64,000 nt of DNA from an uncultured Latescibacterota bacterium. Lineage in GTDB: Bacteria; Latescibacterota; UBA2968; UBA8231. The notes below the pieces were generated by a model that was not told where the DNA came from, did no database searches, and saw only the letters and a list, made by a program, of their open reading frames with translations. Location of the stretch: the NCBI GenBank assembly GCA_958295495.1, contig OY282352.1, positions 1,178,001 to 1,242,000 of the forward strand, in the 5' to 3' direction. This document shows, piece after piece, positions 52,704 through 60,629 of the stretch. Position numbers and translations under genes: made by a program. Positions within the stretch are counted from its first letter, which is position 1; each line of letters opens with the position of its first letter.

Positions 52704-54821
52704 ATGCTCAAGAATACAGTATCCTCGAGACAGGTCATTTTAATTTGGATTGGTATCCTGTCCCTCTACCGTTGGGCGGTGGCGCTGGAGACAGTGAGTC
52801 TCGGAGAGAACGGCTCCCTCAACTGGCGAGGTGAAGGTTCGTCCTCGGTGGAGACTATCGAGCCTCAGTACCGATCTCTTTTCCAACCCGACAACTTGCC
52901 AGGTGAGTTACTGCTGGTGGGCAACTCGCCCGGCAATTTGATCGAGTTTGAGAGCGATCGATTTCCCGGTAGTATCCATCCTCTGCGCATTCCAGATGGC
53001 GAGAATATCGCCAATACCGCCCTAGGACGGGGGGGTGGTATAACCGCACCCAATGTCTTTGATTTGGGCGGTTTCGCCGCCGGCATTTTTGACGCCAACG
53101 ACCTTCGGATCACCTTGGAGGAACTCATCACCACGGATGATGGCGGCGAAATAAAAGCGTTCGAACGCAAGAATTTCAATGCTTTGGGGACCCTAATATT
53201 CATCGAGTTGGGGGGACTCTTTGGGGTAAATCGCGTTCGCTTCTATCCCCGCAATACGGTTTTCCCATCGCCTACCACCCCATTCCACAACGATTTTTTG
53301 CGGGCCTTTGAACTGTTCACCAACGACGGCAGCCAGACCGAAGGAGGCAATCTCATCTGGGAGCCACTGCTCTTGGAACCCGATAACGAGAGTCCAGTTG
53401 TTGATGTAGCCATGGATCCACCGCGCCCTGTCAAGGCCCTGCGCTTGCGGGCGACGACCACGGTCAACTACGAGATTGACGAGTTCGAGGTATTCGGTAC
53501 GGGCTTTTTGTCCAACGCCCAGTATATTTCACCTATTTTCGATGCGGGCCAACCTGCGGTGTGGAGCATACTCCGCTGGCAGGAAGAAGCAATTGGCGAT
53601 CCAGCCTTTTCCAATATCCAGATTCGCACCCGCACAGGTAGGGATACTAACCCATTTGTTTTTACTCGTTTGCTCTACGGCCAGCGCAATCCCGCAGAAA
53701 TTTCGCTCTCAGTAAGCAACCCAGAACAGGAATTGGGCCTGGAAGAGTACAAAGCACTGCCGCTCGACGACGAATTGGGCCGCCGGTGGGATCCCGGACC
53801 GGTTCGAGACGATCTGGTCAACTGGAGTCCATTCAGCACGCCGTTTCCCGCCAGTGCGGCCAACGATACGGCCGGCTCACCCATTACCTCACCTGGACCG
53901 CGGCGCTATTTTCAGTTTCGAGTAATTTTCAACAGCAGCGACCTGAATGCAGGGCGGGCACTCAAAAACTTGAGTTTTGATGTGCTGGTACCCCCGCTAG
54001 CCGATGCCGTTATCGGCGAAATTTTTCCCCGAGATGTGCCGATTTCCCAGAGTACATCCTTCACCTATGCCCTGCGCACCGTAGCTCAGACCAACGGCTT
54101 GCTCGGTTTTGACACAGTGAAGCTTTCCACAGTCAGCCAAGTGGAAAGCATAGACAGGATAGAAATGAGGGATTCCAGCGGCCAAATCATCGCTGAGCGG
54201 GCTTTTTCTGGTCTAGATGATTCGTCTACTGAGGTGGGCTTCCAGATCGTCTCGGTATCTCCTTCCAGTTTTTCGGTGCGTCTACCGCCGGTGAGTGAAG
54301 ATAATATTGTGGTTCTCCTCCACTTCCAGACCGGAGTTTTGACTTACAGCACAAACTTCACTGGTTCGGTCCAACTATCTACCGAACCAGGGGCCTCGCA
54401 GGCCATTATTCCGGGCGATGCAGTTTTGTTGGGAGAAGGGGACGAGGCCGATTTATCCGGTACCACAGTGCTGAGTCCCTCGGTGCTCGAAAAGACCCAA
54501 CTGCTTGACCAGCTACTTATCGAGCCCAACATCATTAGCCCCAACGGAGATGGAGCTAATGATGTGATGGGGATGAGATACAATCTGCTATCCCTGAGTA
54601 TTGACCGACCCGTGGCAATTAGGGTGTACGATTTAAGCGGACGGCAGGTCCGGGTCATCTACGACGGCCCCGAGGCCAATGGGCAGTACACGGACAAGAC
54701 CTGGGACGGCCGCAATAAGCATGGGCAGCTAGTGCCGCCGGGACTCTATGTCGTGCACATCAAAGTCAAGGGAGACGCCAAGGTCGAGGAAAAGGCCCAC
54801 CTTGTGGGAGTGGTCTACTAA
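52704..54821 (+). CDS. Secreted protein with FlgD-like tail, paralogue 1 of 3
   Basis: 705 aa, ATG 52704 with GAGGAG upstream. The signal is SRQVILIWIGILSLYRWAVA. The same architecture as the two 721-aa proteins downstream is clear: a FIELGGLFGVNRVRFYPRN strand (compare FDFGAGVPINRIRFYPRL), NYEIDEFEVFGTGFLSNAQY (compare DYEIAEFEIYGEGYVQETTY), and the IQIRTRTGRD motif. It ends in a FlgD Ig-like domain (IISPNGDGANDVMGMRYNLL ... GLYVVHIKVKG). The family is probably extracellular. I do not recognise a catalytic domain. Sequence divergence from the other two is substantial, so this duplication is old. Confidence 0.75.
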   Translation: MLKNTVSSRQVILIWIGILSLYRWAVALETVSLGENGSLNWRGEGSSSVETIEPQYRSLFQPDNLPGELLLVGNSPGNLIEFESDRFPGSIHPLRIPDGENIANTALGRGGGITAPNVFDLGGFAAGIFDANDLRITLEELITTDDGGEIKAFERKNFNALGTLIFIELGGLFGVNRVRFYPRNTVFPSPTTPFHNDFLRAFELFTNDGSQTEGGNLIWEPLLLEPDNESPVVDVAMDPPRPVKALRLRATTTVNYEIDEFEVFGTGFLSNAQYISPIFDAGQPAVWSILRWQEEAIGDPAFSNIQIRTRTGRDTNPFVFTRLLYGQRNPAEISLSVSNPEQELGLEEYKALPLDDELGRRWDPGPVRDDLVNWSPFSTPFPASAANDTAGSPITSPGPRRYFQFRVIFNSSDLNAGRALKNLSFDVLVPPLADAVIGEIFPRDVPISQSTSFTYALRTVAQTNGLLGFDTVKLSTVSQVESIDRIEMRDSSGQIIAERAFSGLDDSSTEVGFQIVSVSPSSFSVRLPPVSEDNIVVLLHFQTGVLTYSTNFTGSVQLSTEPGASQAIIPGDAVLLGEGDEADLSGTTVLSPSVLEKTQLLDQLLIEPNIISPNGDGANDVMGMRYNLLSLSIDRPVAIRVYDLSGRQVRVIYDGPEANGQYTDKTWDGRNKHGQLVPPGLYVVHIKVKGDAKVEEKAHLVGVVY

Positions 54822-54879
54822 TCGTTCCGCAACCAAGACAGCCCAAGATCCTGTTGGTCATCGTCAATTTTACTTACTC

Positions 54880-57086
54880 GAACCAGTCGGGAGGGAGTTA
54901 TGGCAGGCATCGTGTTGCTCTGTTTTTGCAGCGTCTTGCTGGGTGCTGTGCCCGTGTTGGGAGGGACGGAATACCGCTTAGGGGGGCGTGATGGCAACCC
55001 CTGGCAGGCCATTTTGGCCGGGGAAAGCGCCTACCATATCTTTGCTGCCGACGACCAGATTGAGCGCCAAGTAGCGGTGGGGGTTTCGCCCTTTGGCGTG
55101 GGGGCCGATACCTTGATCGACTTTTCCGGCACCTCGATCCGGCCTCGGCTTATTGACCCCAGCGTCAATATCGCCCAAGCCGACGTCAATGCCGGCAGGA
55201 CCACCATCCCCCTACCTTATATCCCCGGCTCTAGGGTTCTCAGCACGGATCACTGTATTGCCTGGGGCAATTTTCAACCTTCGATCAAGCTAATGCTGGA
55301 TGGCGATCCGACCACGGCCACTTTCCGCACTTTTGTCCAACGGGTTGGGTTTCCGCCAGGCGTGGGCTTCACTTGGACCAATTCCGTAGTATTCGATTTT
55401 GGTGCTGGTGTGCCCATCAACCGCATCCGCTTCTATCCTCGCCTGAGTCGGCGGGAGGATTACCAGTTGATCGAGACTATGGACGTGCCCACGCCGGCGG
55501 CGGAGACCTTTGGCGAAGACAGCTTCTTGGCCAACTTCTTGGCTTGGTATGAGATCCGCACCGGCGGTAACTCGGTCGTCTTCGCCCCGGATCCTTGCAG
55601 CGGTAGCGGTAGCCTCACCTGCAGCGTGTGTAGAGCGGGGATTTCCAGCGATGTGGCGACGAGCAAGCGGCGCACCGTTTTGGGCGACTTGCGGTGGGTG
55701 CGCAACGGCGATCCCCTGCTGACCGTGCTGGAATCCACCCGCGAAAACCTCAACCCCGTCGTCGATATGCGCTTTCCCACGCGCTCGGTCCGCTGGCTCA
55801 CTCTACGCACCTTCCCCCTGCGCGACTATGAAATCGCCGAATTCGAAATCTACGGCGAGGGCTACGTCCAAGAAACCACCTACCTCACCCCCATCCTCGA
55901 CTTCGGACAAGCGGTCACTTGGGGCAAAATACGCTGGGCAGGCGACGTGCCCGACGGCACCCGCATCGAAATTCGCACCCGCACCGGCCACACCCCCGAT
56001 CCTCAACGCTACTTCGCGCCCAATATCAACGACGACCTCATACCCATCACCCGCGCTCAATACGACAAAATCGACCGAGCCGCTCAACTGCTGCCGGTCT
56101 ACGATGCCGACCACTGGAGCTTCTGGTCGTCGCCCTACGAGTTTGCCGCCGGCCAGCGCAACCCCAACCAGCCCGCCAGCACCTGGCAGGACGGGACCCT
56201 GCTTTTGTCGCCCGGTCCCAGCCGATACATTCAACTCGCCATCAAGCTCTTTGCCAACTTCAATGTGGCACCCCGCCTCGACCAACTCACCTTGCAGTTG
56301 AGCGAAACCTTGGCGGCGCAGGCCCTCGTCGGCGAGATCTGGCCTATTGAGGTCGCCTCCTTTGAACCCACCCCCTTTACCTATGTGGTCTTGCCCACCC
56401 TCAGCGACGACAACGCCGGCTTTGACCGCTTGGAAATCCTCACCCACGTCCGGGCGCACACAGTGCGTGCGGTGCGCATCGACGGGCAGCCAGTAGCCCT
56501 AGACCAGTTCGTCCCGCACCTGCTCGACGATCGCCTCATCGTCGCCTTCCCACCGCTGACCGGCACCGCCGACAACTTCAAGCAGGTCGAAGTCAACTTC
56601 GACGTGCCGGTGCTGCGCTTTGGCTCCGAATTCAGCGGGTGGGTCTTCAGCAGTACGGACCCCGACCAGATCCGGCAGCGCATCGCGCCGGGCAATGCCA
56701 CGTTCCGCTTGGCCGGCGACTTGCTGGCCGTCAACACGCCGGTGGGCGGCGATCTGCTGGTGGATGTGCAGGTGCCCGAGGGGTTCACCCCCAATGGCGA
56801 TGGGATCAACGAGACCTTGCCCATCACCTACAAATTGCGCGAGGTCACCGCCGACCGGCCAGTGCAGGTGCGCATCTACGACTTGGCGGGTCGGCTGGTG
56901 GCGCACCTGCCCGTGCTCAAGGCCCGCAGCGGGGTTTTCATCCAAGAGTGGAACGGCCGCAACCGGCAAGATGCCTTGGTTCAGCCCGGCACCTATATCT
57001 ACGAATTGACCCTCAACTCCGAACAGCAGCACACCCAACGCGGCGTCTTTGCCGTCGCCTATTGAAATCAGAAGCGTGAAAGAAAT
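54880..57086 (+). repeat. First unit of a 2.2-kb tandem duplication
   Basis: Unit 54880-57086 and unit 57158-59364 match along their whole length at a constant offset of 2278 nt. The match starts 20 nt before the ATG (GAACCAGTCGGGAGGGAGTT) and ends about 21 nt after the stop (GAAATCAGAAGCGTGAAAGA). A 71-nt unrelated spacer separates the units. Confidence 0.95.
54900..57065 (+). CDS. Secreted protein with FlgD-like tail, paralogue 2 of 3
   Basis: 721 aa, ATG 54900 with GGGAGGGAG upstream. A short signal (AGIVLLCFCSVLLGAVPVLG) is followed by a discoidin-like first half (IKLMLDGDPTTATFRTF, VVFDFGAGVPINRIRFYP). A cysteine-bearing loop (DPCSGSGSLTCSVCRAG) and the IEIRTRTGHTPDPQRYF motif come next. 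A beta domain (WPIEVASFEPTPFTYVV) leads to a FlgD Ig-like C-terminus (GFTPNGDGINETLPITYKL ... GTYIYELTLNS). The signal, length and final domain point to export and perhaps anchoring by a type-IX-like route. It is one member of a tandem pair. Confidence 0.8.
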   Translation: MAGIVLLCFCSVLLGAVPVLGGTEYRLGGRDGNPWQAILAGESAYHIFAADDQIERQVAVGVSPFGVGADTLIDFSGTSIRPRLIDPSVNIAQADVNAGRTTIPLPYIPGSRVLSTDHCIAWGNFQPSIKLMLDGDPTTATFRTFVQRVGFPPGVGFTWTNSVVFDFGAGVPINRIRFYPRLSRREDYQLIETMDVPTPAAETFGEDSFLANFLAWYEIRTGGNSVVFAPDPCSGSGSLTCSVCRAGISSDVATSKRRTVLGDLRWVRNGDPLLTVLESTRENLNPVVDMRFPTRSVRWLTLRTFPLRDYEIAEFEIYGEGYVQETTYLTPILDFGQAVTWGKIRWAGDVPDGTRIEIRTRTGHTPDPQRYFAPNINDDLIPITRAQYDKIDRAAQLLPVYDADHWSFWSSPYEFAAGQRNPNQPASTWQDGTLLLSPGPSRYIQLAIKLFANFNVAPRLDQLTLQLSETLAAQALVGEIWPIEVASFEPTPFTYVVLPTLSDDNAGFDRLEILTHVRAHTVRAVRIDGQPVALDQFVPHLLDDRLIVAFPPLTGTADNFKQVEVNFDVPVLRFGSEFSGWVFSSTDPDQIRQRIAPGNATFRLAGDLLAVNTPVGGDLLVDVQVPEGFTPNGDGINETLPITYKLREVTADRPVQVRIYDLAGRLVAHLPVLKARSGVFIQEWNGRNRQDALVQPGTYIYELTLNSEQQHTQRGVFAVAY

Positions 57087-57157
57087 TTTGTTCCTTAACG
57101 ATTAGCTTGGATGTATACTTAATCTTCGCAACCTTTGAACTGTACGCTTGTATTGAT

Positions 57158-59364
57158 GAACCAGTCGGGAGGGAGTTATGGCAGGCATCGTGTTGCTCTG
57201 TTTTTGCAGCGTCTTGCTGGGTGCTGCGCCCGTGTTGGGAGGGACGGAATACCGCTTAGGGGGGCGTGATGGCAACCCCTGGCAGGCCATTTTGGCCGGG
57301 GAAAGTGCCTACCATATCTTTGCTGCCGACGACCAGATTGAGCGCCAAGTAGCGGTGGGGGTTTCGCCCTTTGGCGTGGGGGCCGATACCTTGATCGACT
57401 TTTCCGGCACCTCGATCCGGCCTCGGCTTATTGACCCCAGCGTCAATATCGCCCAGGCCGACGTCAATGCCGGGAAGACCACCATTCCCCTGCCCTATAT
57501 CCCCGGCTCTAGGGTTCTCAGCACGGATCACTGTATTTTCTGGGGCAATTTTCAACCTTCGATCAAGCTAATGCTGGATGGCGATCCGACCACGGCCACT
57601 TTCCGCACCTTTGTCCAACGGGTCGGCTCGCCGCCGGGCGTGGGCTATACTTGGACCAATTCCGTGGTATTCGATTTTGGTGCTGGTGTGCCCATCAACC
57701 GCATCCGCTTCTATCCTCGCCTGAGTCGGCGGGAGGATTACCAGTTGATCGAGACTATGGACGTGCCCACGCCGGCGGCAGAGACCTTTGGCGAATACAG
57801 CTTCTTGGCCAACTTCTTGGCTTGGTATGAGATCCGCACCGGCGGTAACTCGGTCGTCTTCGCCCCGGATCCTTGCAGCGGTAGCGGTAGCCTCACCTGC
57901 AGCGAGTGTAGAGCGGGGGCTTCCAGCGATGTGGCGACGAGCAAGCGGCGCACCGTCTTGGGCGACTTGCGGTGGGTGCGCAATGGCGATCCCCTGCTGA
58001 CCGTGCTGGAATCCACCCGCGAAAACCTCAACCCCATCGTCGATATGCGCTTTCCTGTCCGCTCCACTCGCTGGCTCACTCTACGCACCTTCCCCTTGCG
58101 CGACTATGAAATTGCCGAATTCGAAATCTACGGCGAGGGCTACGTCCAAGAAACCACCTACCTCACCCCCATCCTCGACTTCGGACAAGCGGTCACTTGG
58201 GGCAAAATACGCTGGGCAGGCGACGTGCCCGACGGCACCCGCATCGAAATTCGCACCCGCACCGGCCACACCCCCGATCCTCAACGCTACTTCGCGCCCA
58301 ATATCAACGACGACCTCATACCCATCACCCGCGCTCAATACGACAAAATCGACCGAGCCGCTCAACTGCTGCCGGTCTACGATGCCGACCACTGGAGCTT
58401 CTGGTCGCCGCCCTACGAGTTTGCCGCCGGCCAACGCAACCCCAACCAGCCCGCCAGCACCTGGCAGGACGGGACCCTGCTTTTGTCGCCCGGTCCCAGC
58501 CGATACATTCAACTCGCCATCAAGCTCTTTGCCAACTTCAATGTGGCACCCCGCCTCGACCAACTCACCTTGCAGTTGAGCGAAACCCTGTCGGCACAGG
58601 CCCTCGTCGGCGAGATCTGGCCTATTGAGGTCGCCTCTTTTGAACCCACCCCCTTTACCTATGTGGTCTTGCCCACCCTCAACGACGACAACGCCGGCTT
58701 TGACCGCTTGGAAATCCTCACCCACGTCCGGGCGCACGCGGTGCGTGCAGTGCGCATCGATGGGCAGCCAGTAGCCCTAGACCAGTTCGTCCCGCACCTG
58801 CTCGACGATCGCCTCATCGTCGCCTTCCCACCGCTGACCGGCACCGCCGACAGCTTCAAGCAGGTCGAAGTCAACTTCGACGTGCCGGTGCTGCGCTTTG
58901 GCTCCGAATTCAGCGGGTGGGTCTTCAGCAGCACGGACCCCGACCAGATCCGGCAGCGCATCGCGCCGGGCAATGCCACGTTCCGCTTGGCCGGCGACTT
59001 GCTGGCCGTCAACACGCCGGTGGGCGGCGATCTGCTGGTGGATGTGCAGGTGCCCGAGGGGTTCACCCCCAATGGCGATGGGATCAACGAGACCTTGCCC
59101 ATCACCTACAAATTGCGCGAGGTCACCGCCGACCGGCCAGTGCAGGTGCGCATCTACGACTTGGCGGGTCGGCTGGTGGCGCACCTGCCCGTGCTCAAGG
59201 CCCGCAGCGGAGCCTTCATCCAAGAGTGGAACGGCCGCAACCGGCAAGATGCCTTGGTTCAGCCCGGCACTTATATCTACGAATTGACCCTCAACTCCGA
59301 AAAGCAGCACACCCAACGCGGCGTCTTTGCCGTCGCCTATTGAAATCAGAAGCGTGAAAGAAAT
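57158..59364 (+). repeat. Second unit of a 2.2-kb tandem duplication
   Basis: See the first unit. The sequences before 57158 and after 59364 are unrelated to the flanks of unit one. The duplication therefore includes the ribosome-binding site but only about 20 bp upstream of the ATG, and the promoter was probably not copied. Confidence 0.95.
57178..59343 (+). CDS. Secreted protein with FlgD-like tail, paralogue 3 of 3
   Basis: 721 aa, the same length and architecture as the preceding gene. I count 18 amino-acid differences by eye (about 97.5% identity). Several are radical and cluster in the first half: HCIAW to HCIFW, RVGFPP to RVGSPP, GEDSF to GEYSF, CSVC to CSEC and AGISS to AGASS. The two discoidin-like segments and the FlgD-like end are conserved. 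The open frame is intact, so both copies are probably used. The clustering of changes in likely exposed loops could mean functional variation. Confidence 0.8.
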   Translation: MAGIVLLCFCSVLLGAAPVLGGTEYRLGGRDGNPWQAILAGESAYHIFAADDQIERQVAVGVSPFGVGADTLIDFSGTSIRPRLIDPSVNIAQADVNAGKTTIPLPYIPGSRVLSTDHCIFWGNFQPSIKLMLDGDPTTATFRTFVQRVGSPPGVGYTWTNSVVFDFGAGVPINRIRFYPRLSRREDYQLIETMDVPTPAAETFGEYSFLANFLAWYEIRTGGNSVVFAPDPCSGSGSLTCSECRAGASSDVATSKRRTVLGDLRWVRNGDPLLTVLESTRENLNPIVDMRFPVRSTRWLTLRTFPLRDYEIAEFEIYGEGYVQETTYLTPILDFGQAVTWGKIRWAGDVPDGTRIEIRTRTGHTPDPQRYFAPNINDDLIPITRAQYDKIDRAAQLLPVYDADHWSFWSPPYEFAAGQRNPNQPASTWQDGTLLLSPGPSRYIQLAIKLFANFNVAPRLDQLTLQLSETLSAQALVGEIWPIEVASFEPTPFTYVVLPTLNDDNAGFDRLEILTHVRAHAVRAVRIDGQPVALDQFVPHLLDDRLIVAFPPLTGTADSFKQVEVNFDVPVLRFGSEFSGWVFSSTDPDQIRQRIAPGNATFRLAGDLLAVNTPVGGDLLVDVQVPEGFTPNGDGINETLPITYKLREVTADRPVQVRIYDLAGRLVAHLPVLKARSGAFIQEWNGRNRQDALVQPGTYIYELTLNSEKQHTQRGVFAVAY

Positions 59365-59365
59365 C

Positions 59366-59394
59366 TTGACAACTTTATCCCTTTAGTATTTAAT
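59366..59394 (+). promoter_or_regulatory. Sigma-70-type promoter candidate for the 59540 gene
   Basis: TTGACA (59366-59371), a 17-nt spacer and TTTAAT (59389-59394) form the best -35/-10 pair seen in the window. It begins right at the end of the second duplicated unit and would give a leader of about 140 nt. Confidence 0.5.
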
Positions 59395-59539
59395 TGTGAT
59401 AACTTTCCAGTGATCCTTTGAAACAGAAAGGAGGGAATTAGGACAAGGATCGGGCTTGAATGGTGTTTGATAGGGATTCTTTCTATTTCCCTGTCTCATC
59501 AAGAAGCGTCCTACCTCTAACTGAAAGGCTTATGAGAAG

Positions 59540-60445
59540 ATGAAAAGAAAGATAGCCATATTGTGGTGCAGCATCTTTCTCGTCTTTGGGACCATTTCGA
59601 TGGCAAGCGCACATTTGCCGGAAGGCGAGTTGTTTTTTGCTGCACAATTTCCCGATAACCTAGTTCCTACGATAGATGGGGAACACAGTGATTGGGACAT
59701 ATTACCCGAATCGCCTTACTCTATCTTCAACGATCGACTTTTCGATCCCGCCCAGTTCCAAGAGGCGGCTCGTGGGGAAGTCGATATCTCCGATGCCAAT
59801 ATCCGGCACCGGTTTGGCTGGAATGAGAATTCCAACATGATCTATCTCGCCAGCCAAATTTACGACAATATCCACAACATTGACCGTTCCTTTGGGGATT
59901 GTCACTGCCTCGATGACAACTGGGAAATAGAAATCAACCCAGATCATTCTGCCAGTGAAGAGCAGAACCTCGAAGGGAATCCTGTCAACAACATCAGCTA
60001 CAAGTGGGTCGTACCCCCGCTAGATGGGGTTTATCAGTCGATCGAGCCCATCGGCGATCTGGCTTGGTTGTCGGACGATACCGAGTTCGTCGACATGAGC
60101 TGGTCTTTCACCGGTGAACAATTCGGCGAATCGACTTATTTTTACGAGATCCGCCTCATTCCGATCGATGCCCTTCCCCGGGAAGGTGCTACCCCAGACA
60201 ACTCGTCTATCCACGACCTAGAAGAGGAAGAAATCATCCATATGTCTGTAACCATGGGTGATATCGACGTCGAACAGGCAAACCATGCCTACAATGGCTT
60301 CTGGTCTTTGTCGCCGGAGAGCTGCTGTAAGGGCGTCAACGACTTCGTAATGGCACCTGTGGAGCCCGCACTAGAAGACCTGTCTGCTGCTACTGCTGTT
60401 GAACAGACTAGTTGGGGGCATATCAAGGCCGGCTTCGACCGCTAA
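59540..60445 (+). CDS. Secreted CBM9/DOMON-like protein
   Basis: 301 aa, ATG 59540. The signal peptide is KRKIAILWCSIFLVFGTISM followed by ASAH. The mature part follows the pattern of CBM9/DOMON-like beta-sandwich domains: TIDGEHSDWDILPESPYSI near the N-terminus, then IRHRFGWNENSNMIYLASQI and DNWEIEINPDHS, and TYFYEIRLIPIDALP later. Cysteines at CHC and SCC may form disulfides. It has no FlgD-like tail, unlike its neighbours. A promoter candidate lies upstream and a strong terminator downstream, so it is a single-gene transcription unit. Carbohydrate or heme binding is possible. Confidence 0.7.
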   Translation: MKRKIAILWCSIFLVFGTISMASAHLPEGELFFAAQFPDNLVPTIDGEHSDWDILPESPYSIFNDRLFDPAQFQEAARGEVDISDANIRHRFGWNENSNMIYLASQIYDNIHNIDRSFGDCHCLDDNWEIEINPDHSASEEQNLEGNPVNNISYKWVVPPLDGVYQSIEPIGDLAWLSDDTEFVDMSWSFTGEQFGESTYFYEIRLIPIDALPREGATPDNSSIHDLEEEEIIHMSVTMGDIDVEQANHAYNGFWSLSPESCCKGVNDFVMAPVEPALEDLSAATAVEQTSWGHIKAGFDR

Positions 60446-60504
60446 GGATCTCCGGTTTAGCCGTTGCAAAGTCTCCTGGGCAGGCTGCCCGGGTTTTACC
60501 CTAA

Positions 60505-60549
60505 GCTCCTGTTTCGCGCCATTTATGGGTGGGAAACAGGAGCTTTTTT
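60505..60549 (+). terminator. Rho-independent terminator
   Basis: GCTCCTGTTTC (60505-60515) pairs with GAAACAGGAGC (60533-60543), an 11-bp perfect stem, followed directly by TTTTTT (60544-60549). It lies 60 nt after the stop of the CBM9/DOMON-like gene. Confidence 0.92.
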
Positions 60550-60629
60550 ATGCGTCAACCTACTCACGCTATTTATTGTCTATTGATTCACCCTTGGCGT
60601 AATGCTCCAAATTATCATTCATTCCACCA

